Shown here piece by piece: positions 50,817 through 58,890 of a DNA stretch of 64,000 bases. The translations under genes and the position numbers were made by a program. Under the pieces are notes generated by a model. That model saw only the letters and a list, made by a program, of their open reading frames with translations. It did not search any database and was not told the origin of the DNA. Each line of letters starts with the position of its first letter. Position 1 is the first letter of the stretch. The stretch comes from Streptomyces inhibens. Its GTDB lineage: Bacteria; Actinomycetota; Actinomycetes; Streptomycetales; Streptomycetaceae. The stretch covers positions 44,358 to 108,357 of the forward strand of contig NZ_QUAC01000011.1 in the NCBI RefSeq assembly GCF_003389455.1, given 5' to 3'.

Positions 50817-53573
50817 ATGGAATTTCGCCTGGTAGGCCGCTCAAGCGCCGCACATTCGCTGGTCTCATGGCTCGCTTCCGAGGCGCCCGACGACCATGTG
50901 CGTATCGTCACGGGGGACCCTGGCTGCGGCAAGAGCTGGCTCTTGGCGTGGCTGGCGATGGCGGCCGACACGGACGCGCGGGCGTTCATCGACCAGTCCG
51001 TCGCGCCGTCCCCGCCGCCCAACGCCTTCGATCTCGTACTGGAGTCACGGGGACGTACGCAGCGGGAGATCCAGGCGGAGATCGAACAGTCGCTGCTGCC
51101 CGGGAGCGCACCTGACGGCCCCATTCCGGCCGGGACTTGGCTCCCCACCCCTTCCCTGTACAGGGAGGCCAAGCGCCGCGGCACTCCCTTCACCCTCGCG
51201 CTGCTGGACACGGCGCTGGCCGGGCGGACGTCGCTGAGCCATGTGCCCGACCAGGTGGCCGAGGAGGTGCTGCTCCCGCTCGTGCAGCCGGGAGGCGTGA
51301 CGCGGAAGCGGCTGGACAACGGGGCCGAGCCGATCCGTGTCCTGCTCGATCTGCCGCGGGCCCAGGCCGAGCGCCTGATGCGACGCGCAAAGTTGCCCGC
51401 GCATGCGCTGATCGATCTGGACAGTGCGGCATTCGCCCCTGAGCGCGGCGCATTCCAGGAGTGGGTCACGGGGCTGCTGCGTGTGACGGGCTCCGTCTAC
51501 GGCGAGGACGTCTCCGCTGCGGAGGTCGCCGCCGAGGCCGTCACCCGTAGTTCCTGGCCCAACTTCCTGCTCGCCGAGACGCTTTCCATGGATCTGCGCG
51601 CCAGGGAGGAGCCCTGGACCCCGGAGGAGTCGGCGCCGCTGCCGACGTCATTGGACGATGCCTGGCGGTTCTTTCTGTCCTCCTTCGGGGAGGCCGCCGA
51701 CGAGGTGGGGATGGCGCTCACCCCGGTGGTGCTGGCCGAGGGCGAGGCGGGCATGCCGGTATCGCTCGCTGCGCGTGCGGTGTCGGCGCTCCGCGGGCAG
51801 CCGACTTCCGAAGAGGCGCTGTCGCGGGTGGTCGGGGCGGCGGCCGCGTACGTCGCGGAGGAGTTCGTGACGACGGAACCCGACGCGGAACAGTCCGACG
51901 CGGAACAGCCGGGCGCGGAACAGCCGGGCGCAGGGCAGACGGATGTCCCCCCCGGCTCCGCGGACGGCACGGACAGCACGGACGCCGGCCGGGTCCGGCA
52001 TCTGCGGCTGCGTGACACCGCCCTCGCCGCCGCGGTCCGGCGCTCGTACGGCTTTGCTCTCCCGGAGTTGCAGCGCAAGATCGCGACGGCGCTGGCGCCC
52101 CAAGCGGTGCTCACCGACGTGGAGCGCTCCTCGGCCGGTGTGCAGCTGCTCTCGCCGGAAGCCGAGTACGTCCTGGGGCCGGGGCTGGCCCATGCGGCCG
52201 CGAGTGGCGTCCTCGACGAGTGGATCGCCGATCCTGCCGTTGCCTTCCTGGCGGATCTGCCGTCCTTCGAGGAGGCCGACCGGCACGCCGGCCGAGCGTC
52301 CCGGCCGGCCCTGCGCACCCGTCGGCGGGCGCTCACCCAGGCGCGTCGCCTCTACATCGGGCCGAGAACCGGCCATGTGTCGGAGCATGCCTCGCGGCTC
52401 GGGCTCACGGCTTCGGTCTGTGACGACACCGAACTCGCGGACTGGCTGCTGCGGCGCGGCGTCCCCCGGATCTGGCGCACCCACTGGGCTCATTGGCGGC
52501 CGCTGGGGGTCTTCGAGCCGACGGAGTTCGATGCCGAATGGCCCGGCCCGGTGGAGTTGCACGGCTGGCGCAGCGTCGAGGGATCTGAGCAGTTCTGCAC
52601 CCGCAGTGAGCTGAGCGGGCTCTACCAGTGGTGGGCGCTCGCGGACGGCGTTCCCGTCGGCGACGCGTCCACGGAGCCTCCGGAAGCCTTGGAGGAGCCT
52701 TCGAAGGAGGCGGCTCCGCAAACCGGGCCCCTGGAGGTCGTACGGGAGGAGTTCGACGGGTGGGTCGGGGTGCGGCCGACGGGCGAGGAATCCTTCGACA
52801 CCGCGGCTCTTGTGTGCCCCGAAGGGCATGTGGGAGAGGTTCATCCGCTGTCCGGGGAGCGCGCTCTGCTGCTCGGCCGCAGCGGGATGATGCTCATCGA
52901 CGTGGCTCAGGGACGGCCGGGCCGGCGGGCGTTGCCCGCTCGTCCGCGCCGGCGCATTTCGTGGCGGATCGTGGACGACGCCCTCTACGGCGGCGGTGCG
53001 CTGACCCGGGAGCAGCTGGATCCGTTGTTCTCCCTGATCGGGCGGCCCGTTCTCGCCGATCCGGAGAGCCTTGGTCCGCTGGCGGCGCTGCCCGGCACCG
53101 CGCGTCTGCTCACCGAGGTCGGTCTGCCCGCCTCCGAGATCTGGTTCGGGGGGACGGAACAGTTCGTGCCCACGCTTCCCCGGCTCGGCGCCGGTGAGGG
53201 TGCGGGTGCGGGTGCCGAGCGGGGCGGCCGGCCGGACGCCTCGGCGATCGGTTTCGTGGGGGACGAGAGCATGCGGCTGTGCATCGAGCACGGCAGCGGT
53301 CGCGTCGTGCTGGCCGACGTAGGAAAGGGCGGAGGGACCTTCGTATGCCTCGTCAACAGTTCGCTGGATGCCTTTCTGCGCTGCTGGACGGTTGCGCTGA
53401 AGGCGGTCGTCACCTCGAACGAGCGTGATCCGCACGAAGCGGACGAGTTCCGGGAGCACATCCTGCGCCGGCTCGGGCGTATCGATCCCGCGTGCACCCG
53501 CCGGCCGGTGAAGGGCTCGCTGGCCACGATGTGGCCCCAGCTTGTCAGTGACAGCACGTACATTCTCGAATAG
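50817..53573 (+). CDS. P-loop NTPase fused to a SUKH-4 immunity domain
   Basis: This 918-aa protein opens with a STAND/AAA-like ATPase region: Walker A TGDPGCGKSW (about 32-41) and a hydrophobic strand IRVLLDLP that may precede Walker B. The middle (about 250-680) is of unknown type, with a low-complexity Glu/Gln/Pro insert (EQPGAEQPGAGQ). The C-terminal about 200 residues match SUKH-4 proteins (PLFSLIGRPVLADPE, SEIWFGGTEQF, VCLVNSSLDAFLRCW). SUKH-4 domains bind and neutralise toxins. It starts 12 nt after the toxin stop, at ATG 50817 (TTG 50808 is possible), so it should be made together with the toxin. Confidence 0.78.
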   Translation: MEFRLVGRSSAAHSLVSWLASEAPDDHVRIVTGDPGCGKSWLLAWLAMAADTDARAFIDQSVAPSPPPNAFDLVLESRGRTQREIQAEIEQSLLPGSAPDGPIPAGTWLPTPSLYREAKRRGTPFTLALLDTALAGRTSLSHVPDQVAEEVLLPLVQPGGVTRKRLDNGAEPIRVLLDLPRAQAERLMRRAKLPAHALIDLDSAAFAPERGAFQEWVTGLLRVTGSVYGEDVSAAEVAAEAVTRSSWPNFLLAETLSMDLRAREEPWTPEESAPLPTSLDDAWRFFLSSFGEAADEVGMALTPVVLAEGEAGMPVSLAARAVSALRGQPTSEEALSRVVGAAAAYVAEEFVTTEPDAEQSDAEQPGAEQPGAGQTDVPPGSADGTDSTDAGRVRHLRLRDTALAAAVRRSYGFALPELQRKIATALAPQAVLTDVERSSAGVQLLSPEAEYVLGPGLAHAAASGVLDEWIADPAVAFLADLPSFEEADRHAGRASRPALRTRRRALTQARRLYIGPRTGHVSEHASRLGLTASVCDDTELADWLLRRGVPRIWRTHWAHWRPLGVFEPTEFDAEWPGPVELHGWRSVEGSEQFCTRSELSGLYQWWALADGVPVGDASTEPPEALEEPSKEAAPQTGPLEVVREEFDGWVGVRPTGEESFDTAALVCPEGHVGEVHPLSGERALLLGRSGMMLIDVAQGRPGRRALPARPRRRISWRIVDDALYGGGALTREQLDPLFSLIGRPVLADPESLGPLAALPGTARLLTEVGLPASEIWFGGTEQFVPTLPRLGAGEGAGAGAERGGRPDASAIGFVGDESMRLCIEHGSGRVVLADVGKGGGTFVCLVNSSLDAFLRCWTVALKAVVTSNERDPHEADEFREHILRRLGRIDPACTRRPVKGSLATMWPQLVSDSTYILE

Positions 53574-53637
53574 CTCGACAGAGCGGTCGCTGTCCGGCGA
53601 GGGCTGCTGACGACAACGGGTAAAAGGGACTGGGCAG

Positions 53638-54654
53638 ATGAGCAGCAATCAGACGTACGACGACGGGGCGCCGCTGGGCACCGGCCTCGGTTACACAGCG
53701 GTCTGCCGATTCCGCGATCGCGACGGCGCGGAACGCACTCAGCTGGCCCGCAGCGGTCCGGGACGCCCGCACCCCGAATGGCAGTTGGCCGACCATCTCG
53801 CGCAGCTGGGAATTCGTCCCGAAGATGTGCTGGAGCTGTACACCGAATTGCAGGTGTGTGCCCTTCCCGGCGGGAATTGCGCCGCTTTGATCTCTCGTTC
53901 CTGGCCGCAGGTGAAGGTCAGCCACACCGTGGACTACGGAACGGACGCCCGGTCCCGGGCAGCGGGCCAGCAAAAGCTTTACGAGCACGCCGCCGAACTC
54001 GCCCGGCGCGAGGGAAAGCCGCTCGCGGCCCGCCCCGCCCGGCTGCCGCTCCCGTCGAAGGGGGCGGATTCCGGCCCGCCCACGCATCCGGAGTCCGCGG
54101 CCCGCAGCGAACTGCTCGCCGCGTTCGGCGCGAATTCCCTCATTCAGCGAGAGGCCGAAGAGTTGCAGAATGCCGCGCTTCCCCCCTCCGCGCTCCACAC
54201 CCTCACCCGGACCGGATTGCCGGCCGAGTTCCCGCCCTTCTTCCGGTTGACGCCCGGGGAACCGGCGGCGGTGGATCTGCCGGGCTGGGCCGAGCTGCGC
54301 GGCGAAACCCTCAAGCCGCACATCAAGGAGTCGTACGACTCGTACGGCTACGTCCGGATCGGGGACGACTTCGGGCGGGAAATCTGTGTCGAGCCGGCGA
54401 CGGCCAAGGTGTGGGCCGTTGAACTCGGTTCGGGATGGGCCTCGTTCGTCAATTCCGACCTGGAATCCTTCGCCCGTTCGCTGGCGCTCCTGGAGCAGCG
54501 CTGGGCGGCGCGCCGGCAGCTGGGCCCGGCCGCCGCGGCGCAGGACACCGCCCGCTTCCAGAACGATCTGGCGGCCATCGACCCGCAGAGCCTGGCCGGC
54601 CCCAATCGCTGGTGGGCCATGATCGTGGAACAGATGTGGGACGGGCTGTTGTGA
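53638..54654 (+). CDS. Deaminase-like domain fused to a SUKH-4 domain
   Basis: This 338-aa protein has an N-terminal nucleic-acid/nucleotide deaminase-like domain with H45-P-E47 and C74-x6-C81 in YTELQVCALPGGNC, so the zinc and proton-shuttle residues are intact. The motif resembles YTERAPCAQKGC of the large toxin two genes upstream. The C-terminal part (about 180-295) is SUKH-4-like (LPGWAELRGETL, YVRIGDDFGREICVE, FVNSDLESFARSL). Proteins pairing these two domains occur in Streptomyces. It may be immunity, a second effector, or a self-neutralised enzyme. ATG 53638 lies 64 nt after the NTPase gene. Confidence 0.76.
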   Translation: MSSNQTYDDGAPLGTGLGYTAVCRFRDRDGAERTQLARSGPGRPHPEWQLADHLAQLGIRPEDVLELYTELQVCALPGGNCAALISRSWPQVKVSHTVDYGTDARSRAAGQQKLYEHAAELARREGKPLAARPARLPLPSKGADSGPPTHPESAARSELLAAFGANSLIQREAEELQNAALPPSALHTLTRTGLPAEFPPFFRLTPGEPAAVDLPGWAELRGETLKPHIKESYDSYGYVRIGDDFGREICVEPATAKVWAVELGSGWASFVNSDLESFARSLALLEQRWAARRQLGPAAAAQDTARFQNDLAAIDPQSLAGPNRWWAMIVEQMWDGLL

Positions 54655-54680
54655 GCGACCCAGAGAGACCCGGGAATGTA

Positions 54681-54720
54681 CTGAATTCGTTGACATGAGG
54701 CATCGCCGCAACGAATTCAG
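54681..54720. promoter_or_regulatory. 11-bp perfect inverted repeat before the flavoprotein gene
   Basis: CTGAATTCGTT (54681-54691) and AACGAATTCAG (54710-54720) are exact complements separated by 18 nt. They lie 26 nt after the SUKH-4 gene stop and 21 nt before ATG 54742. No U-tract follows. The AT-rich arms and position fit an operator, while a terminator hairpin for the toxin operon is the alternative. Confidence 0.55.
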
Positions 54721-54741
54721 GCGTGATCTAGTCATACATGC

Positions 54742-55467
54742 ATGGAATCAGTAGAATTTTCGCCATGCCTGTCCCTGCATCGCCCCCCTTCGTCCGTCCC
54801 GTCGCACGGCCGGAAGCTGCCGGAAACCGAGCGCACCCGCCATCACCGGCTGCGTGAGCAGGGCAGTCTCGACCGCGATGAGCTCGATGCCGTGCTGGCC
54901 GCCGGTTTCCTCTGTCATCTGGGGGTGACGGTGGACGGCACACTGCTCGTCGTGCCCACGGTCTACGGTGCGGACGGCAGCACGCTGTACTTCCACGGGT
55001 CGGTCGCGAGCCGCAGCCTGGTCGCCTCTCCCGGGGCGAGCGTCTGTGTCACCGTGACCCATGTCGACGGGCTGGTGCTGGCCCGCTCCGTGTTCGAGCA
55101 CGGTGTCAACTACCGCAGTGCGATGGTGTTCGGCACGCCCCGCCTGGTCACCGACCCGGAGGAGAAGCTCGCCGGTCTGCGCTGCCTCACCGAACAGGCC
55201 ACACCGGGCCAGTGGGACTACGCCCGGCGCCCGAGCCGCAAGGAACTCGCCGCAACGGCGCTGCTCGCCCTCTCCCTCGACGAGGCGTCCGTGAAGATCC
55301 GCACCGGCCCGCCGGACGACGCGGACAGCGCCGACGCCGCACTCGGCCTCTGGGCCGGTGTGCTCCCGCTGCGTACGTCCTGGGGCCCCCTCGAACCGGA
55401 CCCCGCGCTCGCCCCGGGCATCGCACCCCCTGCACACCTCGCCGACCGTGCCTCGTCGCAGCCCTGA
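54742..55467 (+). CDS. PNPOx-like FMN-binding protein
   Basis: This 241-aa protein has the split-barrel flavin fold of the pyridoxamine 5'-phosphate oxidase-related family (Pyridox_ox_2). Visible segments: CHLGVTVDGTLLVVPTVYG, LYFHGSVASRSL, VTVTHVDGLVLARS, YRSAMVFGTPRLV and a C-terminal PLRTSWGP. Such proteins bind FMN or related flavins and often reduce small substrates or detoxify. No ribosome-binding site is seen before ATG 54742, and the sequence upstream is AT-rich, so the mRNA may be leaderless. An 11-bp inverted repeat ends 21 nt upstream. Confidence 0.83.
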   Translation: MESVEFSPCLSLHRPPSSVPSHGRKLPETERTRHHRLREQGSLDRDELDAVLAAGFLCHLGVTVDGTLLVVPTVYGADGSTLYFHGSVASRSLVASPGASVCVTVTHVDGLVLARSVFEHGVNYRSAMVFGTPRLVTDPEEKLAGLRCLTEQATPGQWDYARRPSRKELAATALLALSLDEASVKIRTGPPDDADSADAALGLWAGVLPLRTSWGPLEPDPALAPGIAPPAHLADRASSQP

Positions 55468-55498
55468 GGAAGCGGCCGTGGTCCTCTAGCGTGAGGGG

Positions 55499-56290
55499 AT
55501 GGACGAGACCGGAGCCGCGGGGGTGCCGCCGGGCAGCGGCGAGGGCGCCTTTCCGGCCTATTACGCACCGCGCTGTGGTGGGCTGGCGGAGCTTGACGCG
55601 CGGGTGAGCGAGTGCCGGGCCTGTCCCCGGCTTGTGGAGTGGCGGGAGCAGGTGGCCGCGAAGCGGCGGGCGGCGTTCCGGGACTGGGAGTACTGGGCGC
55701 GGCCGGTCCCGGGGTTCGGGCCGCCGGACGCGGCGTTGGCCATCGTCGGGCTGGCGCCCGCCGCGCACGGCGGCAACCGCACCGGCCGGATGTTCACCGG
55801 GGACGCGTCGGGTGACTTTCTGTTCGCCGCGCTCCATGCGGTGGGTCTCGCCTCGCAGGCCACCGCGACGCACCGGGGCGACGGACTGGAGCTGTACGGG
55901 GTGCGGATCACGGCCCCGGTGCACTGCGCTCCGCCGGAGAACAAGCCGACACCGGCCGAGCGCCGCACGTGCCGGCCGTGGCTGGCGGCCGAGTTCGAAC
56001 TGCTCGGCCCCGGACTGCGTGCGGTGGTGGCGCTGGGGGCCTTCGGCTGGCAGGCGCTGCTGCCCGTGCTCGGTGAGGCGGGGTGGCCGCTCCCCCGGCC
56101 GCGCCCCGCGTTCGGTCACGGCGTACGGCTGACCCTGCCCGCCACCGGCCGACGGCAGGAACTTCAGGTCCTGGGGAGTTACCACCCCAGCCAGCGCAAT
56201 ACGTTCACCGGCCGGCTCACCTTCGACATGCTCGTCGAGCTGCTCGCGCGCGCCGCCGGACTCGCGGGGCTGGGGCCCACGGGGCGCTGA
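55499..56290 (+). CDS. Family-5 uracil-DNA glycosylase (UdgB)
   Basis: This 263-aa DNA-repair enzyme removes uracil, and in family 5 also hypoxanthine and other deaminated bases, from DNA. Motif 1 is GLAPAAHGGNRTGRMF, without the catalytic Asp/Asn of other families, as expected for family 5; motif 2 is GSYHPSQRNTFTG. Four cysteines that can hold a 4Fe-4S cluster are present: PRCGG, SECRACPR and RRTCRPW. It lies 844 nt downstream of a locus encoding deaminase-type toxins, which may be chance. Confidence 0.92.
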   Translation: MDETGAAGVPPGSGEGAFPAYYAPRCGGLAELDARVSECRACPRLVEWREQVAAKRRAAFRDWEYWARPVPGFGPPDAALAIVGLAPAAHGGNRTGRMFTGDASGDFLFAALHAVGLASQATATHRGDGLELYGVRITAPVHCAPPENKPTPAERRTCRPWLAAEFELLGPGLRAVVALGAFGWQALLPVLGEAGWPLPRPRPAFGHGVRLTLPATGRRQELQVLGSYHPSQRNTFTGRLTFDMLVELLARAAGLAGLGPTGR

Positions 56291-56318
56291 CGCCCTGGAG
56301 CGCGCACCGTGGCACGGG

Positions 56319-57230
56319 CTATCGCGCGCCGTACACCGGTTGCGGCACCTCGGCGGCGGCGAGGAGTGTGCGGGCGGCTTCGCCTGCCTCGGTCGGGGTC
56401 CAGCGGCTGCCCTTGTCGGCGGTCGGGCCGGGGCGCCAGCCCTCCATGACGGTGATCCGGCCCGCCTCGGCCTCGAAGACCCGGCCGGTGACGCCGTCGC
56501 TGGCGGTGGAGGACAGCCAGACGACCAGCGGGGAGACGTTCTCGGGGGCCATCGCGTCGAACTCGCCCTCGGCGGGCGCCGCCATCGTGTCGGCGAAGGT
56601 CCGCTCGGTCATACGGGTACGGGCCGCCGGGGCGATGGCGTTGATCTGCACGCCGTAGCGGGCCATCTCGGCGGCGGCGACGAGGGTGAGGCCAAGGATG
56701 CCGGCCTTCGCGGCGGAGTAGTTGCCCTGGCCGACGCTGCCGAGCAGCCCGGCGCCCGAACTGGTGTTGACGACCCGGGCGTCGGGCCTGCGGCCGGCCT
56801 TGGCCTCGGCCCGCCAGTGCGCGGCGGCGTGCCGGAGCGGCAGGAAGTGGCCCTTGAGATGGACGCGGATGACGGCGTCCCAGTCGTCCTCGTCGAGGTT
56901 GACCAGCATCCGGTCGCGCAGGAACCCGGCGTTGTTGACGAGGGCGTCGAGCCGGCCGAAGGCGTCCAGGGCGGTGGTGACGAGGGAGGCGGCGCCGTCG
57001 GTGGTGGTGATGTCGCCGGTGTGGGCGACGGCCCGGCCGCCGGCTGCCCGGATCTCGTCGGCGACCTGCTGGGCCGGGCCCGCGGAGGTACCGGCGCCGT
57101 CGGGTGCCACACCGAGGTCGTTGACGACGACGTGTGCGCCTTCGGCGGCGAGGGCCAGCGCATGGGCGCGGCCGAGGCCGCGGCCGGCTCCGGTGACGGC
57201 GGCGACGCGTCCGGTGCAGATACCGGTCAT
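56319..57230 (-). CDS. SDR oxidoreductase (Rv3548c-like), steroid C/D-ring pathway
   Basis: This 303-aa short-chain dehydrogenase has the nucleotide motif VTGAGRGLGRAHAL, NNAGFL, the catalytic Ser in NTSSGAGLLG and Tyr/Lys in YSAAKAG. Size and position equal Rv3548c, which belongs to the KstR2 regulon. Its C-terminal extension after the Rossmann fold (about 260-303) is typical of (R)-hydroxyacyl-CoA dehydrogenase-type members. The exact steroid intermediate is unknown. It starts 1 nt after the stop of the next upstream SDR gene, so both are co-transcribed. Confidence 0.85.
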   Translation of the reverse strand: MTGICTGRVAAVTGAGRGLGRAHALALAAEGAHVVVNDLGVAPDGAGTSAGPAQQVADEIRAAGGRAVAHTGDITTTDGAASLVTTALDAFGRLDALVNNAGFLRDRMLVNLDEDDWDAVIRVHLKGHFLPLRHAAAHWRAEAKAGRRPDARVVNTSSGAGLLGSVGQGNYSAAKAGILGLTLVAAAEMARYGVQINAIAPAARTRMTERTFADTMAAPAEGEFDAMAPENVSPLVVWLSSTASDGVTGRVFEAEAGRITVMEGWRPGPTADKGSRWTPTEAGEAARTLLAAAEVPQPVYGAR

Positions 57231-57231
57231 C

Positions 57232-58038
57232 TCAGTTCTCCTTGGCGGCTTCGGGCGCGGTGGGGTGGTTGACGGTGGCGGCGTCGAGGAAGGCGGGGCG
57301 TTCCCCGCCGCCGTGGACGAGCAGGCTCGCGCCGGTCAGGTAGGCGGCGCGGTCGGAGGCGAGGAAGACGCAGGCGTCGCCGATCTCGGCGGGTTCGGCG
57401 AGCCGGCCGAGCGGCACGGTGGCGCCGACGGCCGCGATGCCCGCCTCGTCGCCGTAGTGCAGGGCGGCGAGCTCGGTGCGCACCATGCCGAGGACGAGGG
57501 TGTTGACCCGGACCGCCGGGGCCCATTCGACGGCCATGGAGCGGGCGAGGTGGTCCAGGCCCGCTTTGGCCGCGCCGTAGGCGGCGGTGCCGGGCGAGGG
57601 GCGGGTGCCGCTGACGCTTCCGATCATGAGGATCGAGCCGCCCGTCCGCTGACCGCGCATCACCTCGTACGCGGCGAGGGAGGCGGTCATCGGCGCGATG
57701 AGGTTGAGGTCGACGACCCGGGCGTGCCGCTCGGGGTCCGCCTCTGCGAGCAGCCGGTACGGCGTGCCGCCGGCGTTGTTGACCAGGCAGTCCAGCCGGC
57801 CGTGTTCGGCGGCGGTCTGCGCGACGAAGTCCCGTACGGCCGGGGGGTCGCGGAGGTCGAGGGGGCGGAAGTGGGCGGTGCGGCCGGCTGTCGTGAGGGG
57901 GGTGTCCGGTGGCCGTCGCGCGCAGACCACGACCTCCGCGCCGGCTTGCAGGAAGGCCCGGGCGATGCCCGCGCCGACGCCGCGGGTACCGCCGGTGATG
58001 ACGGCCACCCGCCCGGACAGATCGAGAGTCAGGCTCAA
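57232..58038 (-). CDS. SDR oxidoreductase (Rv3549c-like), steroid C/D-ring pathway
   Basis: This 268-aa SDR shows ITGGTRGVGAGIARAF, NNAGGTPY, SVSGTRPSPGTAAYGAAKAG with the catalytic Ser, Tyr and Lys, and a C-terminal TGASLLVHGGGERP. It is divergent from the echA20-like gene, and a KstR2-type operator lies 48 nt upstream of its start. The arrangement equals Rv3549c-Rv3550. It probably oxidises or reduces a hydroxy group on a CoA-linked ring intermediate; the precise reaction is not settled by sequence. Confidence 0.86.
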   Translation of the reverse strand: MSLTLDLSGRVAVITGGTRGVGAGIARAFLQAGAEVVVCARRPPDTPLTTAGRTAHFRPLDLRDPPAVRDFVAQTAAEHGRLDCLVNNAGGTPYRLLAEADPERHARVVDLNLIAPMTASLAAYEVMRGQRTGGSILMIGSVSGTRPSPGTAAYGAAKAGLDHLARSMAVEWAPAVRVNTLVLGMVRTELAALHYGDEAGIAAVGATVPLGRLAEPAEIGDACVFLASDRAAYLTGASLLVHGGGERPAFLDAATVNHPTAPEAAKEN

Positions 58039-58085
58039 CCGGCACCCCTCCCGCAGCGCGCGATCCGCTGCTAACTTCGCTACCT

Positions 58086-58099
58086 AACAAACGCTTGGT
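58086..58099. promoter_or_regulatory. KstR2-type operator
   Basis: AACAAACGCTTGGT matches the published KstR2 motif AnCAAGnnCTTGnT at 9 of 10 defined positions (A for G in the left half). It sits between the divergent SDR (starts 58038) and echA20-like (starts 58121) genes, where one bound repressor can block both, and a KstR2-like gene is present at 62816-63442. Confidence 0.75.
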
Positions 58100-58120
58100 G
58101 GAAAGGTAGCTGATCTGCTC

Positions 58121-58888
58121 ATGGGTGTCTCCACCTCCGAGCCGGACAACGGCATCGCGGTCGTCACCGTGGCCTTCCCTCCGGTCAACGCCCTTCCGGT
58201 GCAGGGCTGGTACGACCTCGCCGACGCCGTACGCGCGGCCGGCCGCGACCCCAACATCCGCTGTGTCGTGCTCACCGCCGAGGGCCGCGGCTTCAACGCG
58301 GGCGTCGATATCAAGGAGATGCAGCGGGACACCGCATCCGGCGGCCACGACGCGCTGATCGGCGCCAACCGCGGCTGCGCCGAGGCTTTTTCGGCGGTGT
58401 ACGAGTGCGCGGTGCCCGTCGTCGCCGCGGTGCACGGCCACTGTCTGGGCGGCGGTATCGGCCTCGTCGGCAACGCGGATGCGATCGTGGCGAGCGAGGA
58501 CGCCACGTTCGGCCTTCCGGAGCTGGACCGCGGCGCGCTCGGCGCGGCCACCCATCTGGCTCGCCTGGTCCCCCAGCACCTGATGCGCGCGCTCTACTAC
58601 ACCTCACGCACCGCCACCGCCGCCGAACTGTACACACACGGCTCGGTCTGGAAGGTCGTCCCGCGCGCCGAACTGCACGACGCGGCCCTGGAGTTGGCGC
58701 GCGAGATCGCACGGAAGGACGGCTACCTCCTGCGGCTCGCCAAGGCCGCCCTCAACGGCATCGACCCCGTCGACGTCCACCGCAGTTACCGCTTCGAGCA
58801 GGGCTTCACCTTCGAGGCGAACCTCAGCGGAGTCGCCGACCGCGTCCGCGACACCTTCGGCACCGAGCATCACCAGGGGGCCAAGTAA
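58121..58888 (+). CDS. echA20: Enoyl-CoA hydratase-family ring hydrolase (EchA20-like)
   Basis: This 255-aa crotonase-fold protein has the oxyanion-hole segments NAGVDIKEM and HGHCLGGGIGLVGN. In M. tuberculosis EchA20 (Rv3550) opens a ring of the bicyclic steroid remnant by hydrolysis of a CoA thioester intermediate. The assignment here rests on synteny: divergent SDRs to the left, ipdA-ipdB-ipdC to the right. The gene starts 22 nt downstream of the KstR2 box, so the operator overlaps its promoter region. Confidence 0.87.
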   Translation: MGVSTSEPDNGIAVVTVAFPPVNALPVQGWYDLADAVRAAGRDPNIRCVVLTAEGRGFNAGVDIKEMQRDTASGGHDALIGANRGCAEAFSAVYECAVPVVAAVHGHCLGGGIGLVGNADAIVASEDATFGLPELDRGALGAATHLARLVPQHLMRALYYTSRTATAAELYTHGSVWKVVPRAELHDAALELAREIARKDGYLLRLAKAALNGIDPVDVHRSYRFEQGFTFEANLSGVADRVRDTFGTEHHQGAK

Positions 58889-58890
58889 CC

